Shown one piece after another: positions 6,754 through 13,224 of a stretch of 13,224 nucleotides of DNA (positions are counted from its first letter, which is position 1; each line of letters begins with the position of its first letter). The DNA comes from Gammaproteobacteria bacterium (lineage in GTDB: Bacteria > Pseudomonadota > Gammaproteobacteria > DSM-16500): contig JABDEF010000031.1 of the NCBI GenBank assembly GCA_013287235.1, positions 1-13,224 on the forward strand, read 5' to 3'. The notes beneath the pieces were generated by a model that was not told the DNA's origin, searched no databases, and saw only the letters and a list, made by a program, of their open reading frames with translations. Made by a program: the position numbers and the translations under genes.

Positions 6754-9700
6754 TTTATCGTACAATTCGCGGAGTACAATAAAAAACATGGAATAATCAA
6801 TGTTGGGATTCCCTAAAATCATCTCAACCATTTTTTCCCAGCGAGCAACTGGCCGAGGATGATTACTGATCCAATCATCAATCAATTTCGTGACATTGTC
6901 TTCTTTTTTATTACTTTGCAGGATAATAATCGTTAATAATTTTTGCAGCACATCCAATTCATCACGCAATGTCAAACGTGCAAGGTTATACCAATGACCT
7001 TCACGCGCATCCATTGCAATATGATCTCTGAACCACACAAAATTAAATCTTGTTCCTATGTCATAATACATTTTTGCTGTTTTAAACATCTCAAACTTAT
7101 ACTGAGATGCAACATCAATGACATTTAACAAAATATAAAGCGCGCGATACGTTGCAATACGCTTTGCGGCTTCTTTTGGAATGCCTGCATGTATAAATTG
7201 ATCAGTCAGTGTTTTCAAATATGCTTTCGTATTACCGCTCACCAAGTCTGGAACAATGGGTTCTAACTTTTTAATAGGAACATAAAAATATTTTATCGTC
7301 TGCTCAATATCGAAGGTATCATATTTAGGGTTTCGCAAAAACCAGCGTGTCGAAAGATTAATAAGATGACGTGTATGATGTAATAAATCATATTGTAATT
7401 TTGCAGACACTTTAAAATTAAAAGATTCAATCAAATGCTCCATCGCTTCGGATTCGAAAATTTTTGATGAAATCACATAAGCGCGAATGACTTCTGACAC
7501 CGTTGCACCAATTTCATCCTGGACACGATAAACAAATGTTACGCCCATTTCATTCACAATTTTATTAGATAATTGTGTCGCAATAATTTCTCGATACAAA
7601 CGATGCGTACGCATGAGTGATTGAAAGTTTTTTTGATGTAATGTTTTTGGAAACTCAGACTCGAGTTCTCGAATAAAAAATGCATCTTCAGGAATATCGG
7701 ATTTTAAAATTTCATTTTTTACATGAATTTTGCTATAAGCCAAAAGAATTGCAATTTCCGGAGATGTTAAACCTTGATTTGCCGCTTTTCTTTCAAGAAT
7801 GGTTTTTGCATCCGGTAAAAATTCGAGGGCACGATCAATGTCATTCGACGCTTCCAGCATTTTAATAAAATTTTCGTAAAGCCCCGTATTTGTCATCGAT
7901 CGTTCTCTTGAAAGACTTAAGGTCAGGGCTTGATCGTAATTATCACGTAACACTAACTCTGCGACTTCATCCTTCATTTTAGATAATAACGCATTACGCT
8001 CATGATTCGTTATTCTTTTAAGTGACTCCGCTTTATCTAATAAAATTTTAATATTCACCTCATGATCCGAGCAATCCACCCCTCCTGAATTATCGATAAA
8101 ATCCGTATTGATAAGTCCGCCTAAAAGAGCGAATTCCACTCGAGCAAGCTGAGTAAATCCTAAATTGCCGCCCTCACCCACCACTTTCACTCGTAATTCA
8201 TTCGCATTGATACGACAAAAATCATTGGCTTTATCCAACACATCATCATTTTTTTCATCACTTCCTTTTACAAAGGTACCGATGCCGCCATTATAAAGTA
8301 AATCACAAGGTGCTTTTAAAATCGCTACAATGAATTCGTCAGGTGAAAGCGATGTTTTATCGATTTTTAAAACATTTCGTATCTCAGGCGTGACGGAAAT
8401 AGATTTTGTGAAGCGGCTAAAAACACCGCCTCCTTTTGAAATCAACCCTCGATTGTAATCTTGCCACGAGGAATTTTTGCTTTGAAATAACCGTTTTCTT
8501 TCTCGATAAGATTTTTGTGGATCGGGATCCGGATCAATAAAAATATCTTGACCATTAAAAGCCGCAATCAATTTGATGTTTTTCGAATAAAGCATTCCAT
8601 TTCCGAAAACATCTCCACCCATATCACCAATGCCAATCACCGTAAACTCATCTTGATCAATGTTGATGTCACATTCACGGAAATGACGGCGTATTGATTC
8701 GAATGCGCCTCTCGCGGTAATTCCCAGCGCTTTATGATTGTAACCGGTTATCCCACCGGAGGCAAAAGCGTCTCCCAGCCAAAAATCATATTCTTTCGCG
8801 ATGCTATTCGCAATATCTGAAAATGCACCCGTACCCTTATCCGCGGCTACCACAAGATATGGATCAAAATCATCCATACAAAAAACATGTGAGGGATGAA
8901 TCATTTCACCTTTTTGAATATTATCAGTCAAATCGAGTAACCCACGAATAAATAATTTATAACAATTTACCGCTTCATTTTCAGAAAAACGATTTTTCTT
9001 TAAAACGAATCCTCCTTTCGCACCACCCGGAACAATAACGGCATTTTTTACACGTTGCGCTTTCATCAATCCTAAAATTTCGGTACGTAGATCTTCACGT
9101 CTATCGGACCAACGTATCCCACCTCGAGAAACCTTACTGCTTCGCAAATGAATGCCTTCAAATCTTGCGGAATAGACAAAAATTTCATACAAGGGACATG
9201 GCTTGGGTAAATCTGGAATTGCTTTCGAATAAAATTTTAATGCCAGATAATCCTTATGGTTATTATGATTTTTTTGAAAATAATTCGTGCGCACGGTTGC
9301 TAGCATTAAATAATAAAATTGACGCATAATACGATCTTCCGCCAATATTTCAATACCATCTAATTCTTCTAAAATTTTATTGTCCAATTTTTTTAATAAA
9401 TTTTTATATTTTTTTTTCAAGCTAAATCGCGCTTTAAAAAATTTTACTAAATTTTTACTGAGCTCCGGATGATTAGAAACCGTTTCTTCAATATAAGAAA
9501 GACTAAAACGAAAACCGGCTTGACCTAAATATTTTGCATAGGCACGTAATATCGTAATTTCACGATAAGAGAGCATCGCACCTAAAACCAATTTATTCAT
9601 TGCATCATTTTCAGACCTCCCCAAACAAATTTGCAGAAATGCTTCTTTAAAAAGTGGCTTGATTTTTTTGATATCCCACGTTTTTTGCATAACGGGAATC

Positions 9701-10077
9701 ACTGCAAAATCACTGATCCAACCCTGCGTTTTTTTAAGAGAGACTTCATAGGGGTGTTCGCTCAGTGTGCGTAATCCTAAATTTTCTAATATGGGTAAAA
9801 TATCTGATAGAGGAATGGGTTTACTATATTGATACAATCGTAAATGCAGCGCTATCTCCCGCTCTTCTTTGATTTCATAAAGATGAATAGAAAATGATTT
9901 TTTTTGTGAAAGATTTTCAAAGCGAATAATATCTCGGAGCGCCATTTGTACGGTGCATTCTTCTGCATAACTCGTCAGGAACGCCTTACTGTATTTAACG
10001 AAAAGGGCTTGGCCTTTGTGAACACCAAATTTTTTGATTAAACGCGCTTCGAGTTCATCTCGCCAAGCATTATCCAT
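6739..10077 (-). CDS. NAD-specific glutamate dehydrogenase, large bacterial family, lacking the N-terminal regulatory region
   Basis: Oxidatively deaminates glutamate to 2-oxoglutarate and ammonia with NAD; cytoplasmic. From the ATG at 10077 it has 1112 residues, whereas bacterial members of this family usually have about 1600. It begins (MDNAWRDELEARL) where full-length relatives are several hundred residues in, so the N-terminal ACT-like regulatory part is absent. The catalytic region is intact: GGIRWSDRREDLR (about 319-331), VPGGAKGGF with the catalytic lysine (about 349-357), MDDFDPY (about 401-407) and the NAD-binding GIGDMGGDVFGNG (about 482-494). The C-terminal helical region is full length. 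I chose this start for AAGGA (10086-10090) 8 nt upstream. An ATG at 10179 adds 34 codons but lacks a Shine-Dalgarno sequence and is preceded in frame by TAA seven codons earlier; its VEVIFV could be leftover ancestral sequence. It looks monocistronic and functional, since a long frame with all motifs survives. Confidence 0.88.
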   Translation of the reverse strand: MDNAWRDELEARLIKKFGVHKGQALFVKYSKAFLTSYAEECTVQMALRDIIRFENLSQKKSFSIHLYEIKEEREIALHLRLYQYSKPIPLSDILPILENLGLRTLSEHPYEVSLKKTQGWISDFAVIPVMQKTWDIKKIKPLFKEAFLQICLGRSENDAMNKLVLGAMLSYREITILRAYAKYLGQAGFRFSLSYIEETVSNHPELSKNLVKFFKARFSLKKKYKNLLKKLDNKILEELDGIEILAEDRIMRQFYYLMLATVRTNYFQKNHNNHKDYLALKFYSKAIPDLPKPCPLYEIFVYSARFEGIHLRSSKVSRGGIRWSDRREDLRTEILGLMKAQRVKNAVIVPGGAKGGFVLKKNRFSENEAVNCYKLFIRGLLDLTDNIQKGEMIHPSHVFCMDDFDPYLVVAADKGTGAFSDIANSIAKEYDFWLGDAFASGGITGYNHKALGITARGAFESIRRHFRECDINIDQDEFTVIGIGDMGGDVFGNGMLYSKNIKLIAAFNGQDIFIDPDPDPQKSYRERKRLFQSKNSSWQDYNRGLISKGGGVFSRFTKSISVTPEIRNVLKIDKTSLSPDEFIVAILKAPCDLLYNGGIGTFVKGSDEKNDDVLDKANDFCRINANELRVKVVGEGGNLGFTQLARVEFALLGGLINTDFIDNSGGVDCSDHEVNIKILLDKAESLKRITNHERNALLSKMKDEVAELVLRDNYDQALTLSLSRERSMTNTGLYENFIKMLEASNDIDRALEFLPDAKTILERKAANQGLTSPEIAILLAYSKIHVKNEILKSDIPEDAFFIRELESEFPKTLHQKNFQSLMRTHRLYREIIATQLSNKIVNEMGVTFVYRVQDEIGATVSEVIRAYVISSKIFESEAMEHLIESFNFKVSAKLQYDLLHHTRHLINLSTRWFLRNPKYDTFDIEQTIKYFYVPIKKLEPIVPDLVSGNTKAYLKTLTDQFIHAGIPKEAAKRIATYRALYILLNVIDVASQYKFEMFKTAKMYYDIGTRFNFVWFRDHIAMDAREGHWYNLARLTLRDELDVLQKLLTIIILQSNKKEDNVTKLIDDWISNHPRPVARWEKMVEMILGNPNIDYSMFFIVLRELYDKISDK

Positions 10078-10113
10078 GTGATCAATCCTTTTAATGTTGT
10101 CATTGCCATCCAC

Positions 10114-10119
10114 ATTATA
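10114..10119 (-). promoter_or_regulatory. Candidate -10 element of the dehydrogenase gene
   Basis: A perfect TATAAT on the minus strand lies 36 nt upstream of the ATG at 10077, which would give a leader of about 30 nt carrying AAGGA. No good -35 hexamer lies 16-18 nt upstream. The site falls inside the 34-codon extension from 10179, which mildly supports the shorter start. Tentative. Confidence 0.3.
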
Positions 10120-10313
10120 TTTCCATCGAAATGCTTTGATTGGGACAAAAATAACTTCAACTTTCTTTAAGTTTAACATTGCAAATAATTTCTGTGCTTA
10201 AATTTTATAATTCATACCAAAAGTTCTTATGAGTATTATTTTAATTATCAATAACCTACACAAAGACACGGGGGGTTTTTGAGGAATATGTTTTTACATG
10301 ATCACAAAAAGTA

Positions 10314-10333
10314 CAAAATCACGACTTTTCAAC
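10314..10333 (+). repeat. 20-nt direct repeat, copy A
   Basis: CAAAATCACGACTTTTCAAC recurs at 10772-10791 with one mismatch (C to T). One copy lies upstream of the Sel1 remnant and the other upstream of the intact Sel1 gene, as expected if the two genes and their flanks arose by duplication. Confidence 0.55.
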
Positions 10334-10400
10334 ATTTAATAATTCCTTAATCACATCCGGCTAATACTATTATTATTTTTAAAACCTACAGACAGACGAA

Positions 10401-10420
10401 AATATTTTAAATTTTGCCCA
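10401..10420. repeat. Imperfect inverted repeat flanking the Sel1 remnant, left arm
   Basis: AATATTTTAAATTTTGCCCA is matched by the reverse complement of 10827-10845 with one substitution and one missing T. The two arms bracket about 445 bp that include the Sel1 remnant. This could be the boundary of a decayed insertion or chance in AT-rich DNA. Confidence 0.35.
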
Positions 10421-10541
10421 TTTTATGTTATTTTGTATAAATATAGCGTTGATCTTGAACGTTTAGACTAAAAGATATTCAGAAATAAGAAGTAAGCGAG
10501 AGCTCAATTATTTTTAAGATTTAATGAACGAGGAATACAAA

Positions 10542-10740
10542 ATGGCTTTTTTTCGAAGTAATTCTAAAGACCAAGAACCTGGCTCTAATGATCTATACAT
10601 GCTTGGACAAAAACATGAGGAATCTAAAGAATAAAAAAGCAGTCGAATTTTATCTCAAAGCAGCAAATCAAGGACATGTTTATGCGCAATATATTTCATA
10701 CAAAATCTCTTTTTGCAGTATTAAAATCTTTCAACTATGA
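10542..10740 (+). pseudogene. Frameshifted remnant of a Sel1-repeat gene
   Basis: An ATG at 10542 with AGGA (10531-10534) 7 nt upstream opens a 30-codon frame, MAFFRSNSKDQEPG through NDLYMLGQKHEESKE, ending at TAA 10632-10634. The next frame, from about 10627, reads NKKAVEFYLKAANQGHVYAQY, the second half of a Sel1 repeat, and stops at TGA 10738-10740. Joined, the two give the start and one repeat of a Sel1 protein related to the intact gene downstream. The break lies beside an A6 run (10633-10638). Even with the frame restored only about 65 residues would be made, so this is a 5' remnant rather than a phase-variable gene. Confidence 0.75.
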
Positions 10741-10771
10741 ATAAGTTGCACAAAGATTCCATAGCAAAGAC

Positions 10772-10791
10772 CAAAATCACGATTTTTCAAC
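10772..10791 (+). repeat. 20-nt direct repeat, copy B
   Basis: CAAAATCACGATTTTTCAAC differs from copy A (10314-10333) at one base. It lies about 140 bp upstream of the intact Sel1 gene. Both copies are preceded by CACAAAGA, but at different distances, so one flank has gained or lost sequence. Confidence 0.55.
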
Positions 10792-10826
10792 GTAAAATCC
10801 AATTTGACATGAATCGAATACCGCCT

Positions 10827-10845
10827 TGGGCAAATTTCAAATATT
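10827..10845. repeat. Imperfect inverted repeat flanking the Sel1 remnant, right arm
   Basis: TGGGCAAATTTCAAATATT is the near-complement of 10401-10420 (one substitution, one gap). It lies between the Sel1 remnant and the promoter of the intact Sel1 gene. Confidence 0.35.
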
Positions 10846-10866
10846 GGTAAAATAACAAACACTTGC

Positions 10867-10895
10867 TTGCATTTGACCCTTCTGTAATGTACAAT
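10867..10895 (+). promoter_or_regulatory. Candidate promoter of the Sel1-repeat gene
   Basis: TTGCAT (10867-10872) and TACAAT (10890-10895) are 17 nt apart, matching sigma-70 hexamers at 3 and 5 of 6 positions. Transcription would start near 10902, about 29 nt before the ATG. The leader carries GGGGTAGG (10913-10920), a reasonable ribosome binding site about 10 nt from the start codon. Confidence 0.4.
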
Positions 10896-10930
10896 AAAAA
10901 AACCATTTATGTGGGGTAGGTTAATTTATT

Positions 10931-13177
10931 ATGCAGTCGCACAACCTAGAAAATACTTTTGCTCCTTTGCCTTATCAAAAAACTTATGAAAAACATGTCA
11001 TTGCGCTCGCAAATCAATTAAAAGAAGATGCAAAAAAAGTTATTGATTCATATGATTTAGCTGCGAGAGAAAATAATACGTTAGCATTATACAATCTTGG
11101 AGTAATTTATACAGAAAGCATTGAAGTAAACAAAGATTTCGAAAAAGCCGTGCGTTTGTATCGCAAGGCTGCTGATCAAGGCTATGCTCCAGCACAAAAT
11201 AGTCTTGGGTGCATGTATTGGAACGGCTTTGGGGTAGAAAAAGATTACAAAGAAGCCATACGTTTTTATCTCAAGGCTTCCGATCAAGGCCATGCTGAGA
11301 CACAAAATCATCTTGGAAACATGTATAGGCTCGGCTTTGTGATAGAAAAAGATTACAAAGAAGCCGTGCGTTTTTATCGTAAGGCTTCCGATCAAGGCAG
11401 TGCAATAGCACAATATAATCTTGGGTACATGTATAAGAACGGCTTAGGGGTAGAAAAAGATTACAAAGAAGCCATGTGTTTATATCGCAAAGCTTCCGAT
11501 CAAGGCCTTGCAACAGCACAAAATAATCTTGGGTGCATGTATCGGAACGGCTTAGGGGTAGAAAAAGATTATAAAGAAGCCGTGCGTTTTTATCGCAAGG
11601 CTTCCGATCAAAACAATGCATCAGGACAAGATAATCTTGGGTACATGTATGAGAACGGCTTAGGGGTAGAAAAAGATTACAAAGAAGCCATGTGTTTATA
11701 TCGCAAAGCTTCCGATCAAGGCCTTGCAACAGCACAAAATAATCTTGGGCGCATGTATCGGGACGGCTTAGGGGTAACAAAAGATTACAAAGAAGCCATG
11801 TGTTTATATCGCAAAGCTTCCGATCAAGGCCTTGCAACAGCACAAAATATTCTTGGGTGCATGTATCGGGACGGCTTAGGGGTAACACAAAATTACAAAG
11901 AAGCCATGCATTTTTATCGCAAGGCTTCCGATCAAGGCTATGCATCAGGACAAAATAATCTTGGGTGCATGTATCGGGACGGCTTAGGGGTAACACAAAA
12001 TTACAAAGAAGTCATGCATTTTTATTGCAAGGCTTCCGATCAAGGCTATGCATCAGGACAAAATAATCTTGGGTGCATGTATCGGGACGGCTTAGGGGTA
12101 ACAAAAGATTACAAAAAAGCCATGTGTTTATTTCGCCTGGCTGCAAATCAAGGCTTGGCAGATGCAGAAAGGAATCTAGAATTAATAGCACAACTAGAGC
12201 AACGAAAGCTCGCATCCACTATCGCACTTTTTGAAAAAGAACGGTTAGAACAAAAACTACAGCCAAATATCGCACAAACTAACAAAGGCGATACAGTGGA
12301 CACATTAGAGCAAAAGAAAAAAAACTATACTGATAGTATTCAAATCTACTTAAGTTATAAACCCACGATAATGGATGTAAAATACCCAACTTCATCTACA
12401 GCAATAGACCTAAAAAATCAAATCGAAAAGTATGAAAACATTTTAGACGATTGGGCTAAAAAAAGTTCATTGGTATTGAAGACCACTAAAAACGAAATGA
12501 ATAATGACAAGAAAAAAATTGTCGAAACACTTGCTGCATTCGCCAAACAATACAAAGCGGCTAAAAAGAAAAAAAGCATAACGGGGAAGCAAATAAATGA
12601 ACTTATCTCTAATGAGGCAGAAATGCGTGAATCGCATGAGCAGGCATTAAAAGAATTAAACGATGCGCAAGAAGCTTATAAAAGTTATGAAAACGAGCAA
12701 ATAAAAAACATTAAAGAAAAAGAAGATAAAGAACAAAAACCAAGAGAAGAGTTATCTGCAAAATGGCAAAATCTCAAAGATACATTCCAAGAAGAATACA
12801 AAACTTACAATAAAAATATCAATCACCTCATCACATTGTATGAAGCCAGATGTCATTTAAACCCATCCAGTAAAAAGAATCCGCCTCAGGGGATAGTAAC
12901 ATATGTGTTAAGCTATCGAGTGGATGATAAGAAACATCCTTATAATCTCTTCCAAGAAAAAGCACAGATGAAGGATGATGCTCCGATATTGGATAATAAT
13001 ATTAAAAAAATGGAAGAATACAATGAGATCCTGCGTAAGGCAAATAATACTATTAATACCAGCATTAATTTTACCAAGGACAATTTGGTTACGTTGGAAC
13101 AAAGAGAACAGGTTAATAAAAAATCTGAAAAAAAAGAAGTAAAAATTAATCCTCATTATCGCGGGTTTATAACTTAA
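10931..13177 (+). CDS. Sel1-repeat protein with a charged coiled-coil-like C-terminal half (candidate secreted effector)
   Basis: 748 residues. Sel1 repeats are helical hairpins related to tetratricopeptide repeats that usually bind other proteins. After a hydrophilic N-terminus of about 55 residues without a signal peptide come ten contiguous 36-residue units (about 56-415), each of the form LGxMYxxGLGVxKDYKEAxxxYxKASDQGxAxAQNN. Units 4-10 are nearly identical to each other, while unit 1 is the most diverged. From about residue 416 the protein is rich in lysine and glutamate with long helical stretches and no domain I recognise, ending EKKEVKINPHYRGFIT. Sel1 proteins such as LpnE and EnhC act in Legionella-host interaction, and a glutamate-rich tail with late hydrophobic residues is compatible with a Dot/Icm signal; both are analogies, not proof. 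It is the only intact plus-strand gene and stands beside a Sel1 remnant. A cytoplasmic scaffold is an alternative. Confidence 0.88.
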   Translation: MQSHNLENTFAPLPYQKTYEKHVIALANQLKEDAKKVIDSYDLAARENNTLALYNLGVIYTESIEVNKDFEKAVRLYRKAADQGYAPAQNSLGCMYWNGFGVEKDYKEAIRFYLKASDQGHAETQNHLGNMYRLGFVIEKDYKEAVRFYRKASDQGSAIAQYNLGYMYKNGLGVEKDYKEAMCLYRKASDQGLATAQNNLGCMYRNGLGVEKDYKEAVRFYRKASDQNNASGQDNLGYMYENGLGVEKDYKEAMCLYRKASDQGLATAQNNLGRMYRDGLGVTKDYKEAMCLYRKASDQGLATAQNILGCMYRDGLGVTQNYKEAMHFYRKASDQGYASGQNNLGCMYRDGLGVTQNYKEVMHFYCKASDQGYASGQNNLGCMYRDGLGVTKDYKKAMCLFRLAANQGLADAERNLELIAQLEQRKLASTIALFEKERLEQKLQPNIAQTNKGDTVDTLEQKKKNYTDSIQIYLSYKPTIMDVKYPTSSTAIDLKNQIEKYENILDDWAKKSSLVLKTTKNEMNNDKKKIVETLAAFAKQYKAAKKKKSITGKQINELISNEAEMRESHEQALKELNDAQEAYKSYENEQIKNIKEKEDKEQKPREELSAKWQNLKDTFQEEYKTYNKNINHLITLYEARCHLNPSSKKNPPQGIVTYVLSYRVDDKKHPYNLFQEKAQMKDDAPILDNNIKKMEEYNEILRKANNTINTSINFTKDNLVTLEQREQVNKKSEKKEVKINPHYRGFIT
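11096..12175 (+). repeat. Ten tandem 108-bp units encoding Sel1 repeats
   Basis: Ten in-frame 108-bp units, each starting at the Leu-Gly codons. Similarity at DNA level is highest from about 11413 to 12120: the run ending CTTGCAACAGCACAAAATAA recurs in units 4 and 6 and, with one base changed near its end, in unit 7, and units 8 and 9 differ by only a few bases. This points to recent unit duplication by slippage or recombination, so copy number may vary between strains. Confidence 0.9.
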
Positions 13178-13189
13178 GTAGATTTGAAT

Positions 13190-13210
13190 ACTATCAGTAT
13201 AGTTTTTTTT
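13190..13210 (+). terminator. Probable weak rho-independent terminator after the Sel1 gene
   Basis: Thirteen bases after the TAA stop, ACTAT (13190-13194) pairs with ATAGT (13199-13203) around the loop CAGT, followed by a run of eight T (13203-13210). The stem is short and AT-rich, but its place and the T-run fit a terminator. Confidence 0.5.
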
Positions 13211-13224
13211 CTTTTGCTCTAATG

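Larger units (their letters stand above)
10180..10541. other. Non-coding stretch between the dehydrogenase and the Sel1 remnant
   Basis: I see no convincing gene on either strand. In the strand and frames leading into the dehydrogenase I found stops and nothing like the missing N-terminal region. It holds a G6 run near 10270, one copy of a 20-nt repeat (10314-10333), one arm of an imperfect inverted repeat (10401-10420), and a possible plus-strand promoter, TTGCCC (10414-10419) and TATAAA (10436-10441) 16 nt apart, that would serve the Sel1 remnant. Confidence 0.5.

Noticed and set aside
10216..10230. ACCAAAAGTTCTTAT near the dehydrogenase 5' side as another repeat fragment
   Set aside because: It resembles the arm of the palindrome with one extra base, but the match is too short in AT-rich DNA to claim.
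10542..10740. Programmed frameshift or phase variation in the Sel1 remnant
   Set aside because: The A6 run is suggestive, but restoring the frame gives only about 65 residues before another stop.
11271..11996. Long minus-strand open frame of 241 codons with internal repeats
   Set aside because: It is the antisense shadow of the tandem Sel1 units; periodic codon use on the plus strand keeps the opposite frame open.
11096..12175. Regular repeat array resembling CRISPR
   Set aside because: The 108-bp units are in frame, encode a known protein repeat and have no short repeat/unique spacer alternation.

Overview
The window is an AT-rich stretch of a gram-negative, probably gammaproteobacterial chromosome. 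An RND efflux pump, a Kdo (lipopolysaccharide) hydroxylase, a large NAD-type glutamate dehydrogenase and a long Sel1-repeat protein together suggest a host-associated relative of the Legionellales (Legionella/Coxiella-like). That placement is inference from gene content and protein style; no marker gene is present.

Layout. (1) 6-1154, minus: an AAA+ ATPase of the DUF4143 family. Its best start is a TTG behind a perfect Shine-Dalgarno sequence, and a strong palindrome sits over its probable promoter. (2) 1325-6427, minus: a three-gene operon running periplasmic adaptor, RND permease, Kdo hydroxylase. The last two overlap by 4 bp (ATGA), so an envelope export pump is translationally coupled to a lipid A-core modifying enzyme. 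(3) About 6450-6753: an AT-rich spacer with two inverted copies of a 50-bp palindromic repeat whose differences are compensatory, a third decayed half copy that runs into the end of the next gene, and a smaller dyad that could be an operator for the efflux operon. (4) 6739-10077, minus: an NAD-glutamate dehydrogenase of the large bacterial family that keeps its catalytic and C-terminal regions but lacks the roughly 450-residue N-terminal regulatory part. (5) 10180-10930: a mostly non-coding stretch with the frameshifted remnant of a Sel1-repeat gene. (6) 10931-13177, plus: an intact 748-residue protein with ten 36-residue Sel1 repeats and a lysine/glutamate-rich, coiled-coil-like C-terminal half, followed by a probable weak terminator.

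How the genes relate. Only the efflux/Kdo operon is a clear functional unit: adaptor and permease would need an outer-membrane TolC-type channel encoded elsewhere, and the third gene alters the lipopolysaccharide inner core. The ATPase, the dehydrogenase and the Sel1 protein look like independent units. No complete new multi-gene system is evident. The least explained signals are the covarying palindrome family, the palindrome over the ATPase promoter, the shortened dehydrogenase, and the recently expanded Sel1 array with its novel-looking C-terminal domain beside a decayed relative.
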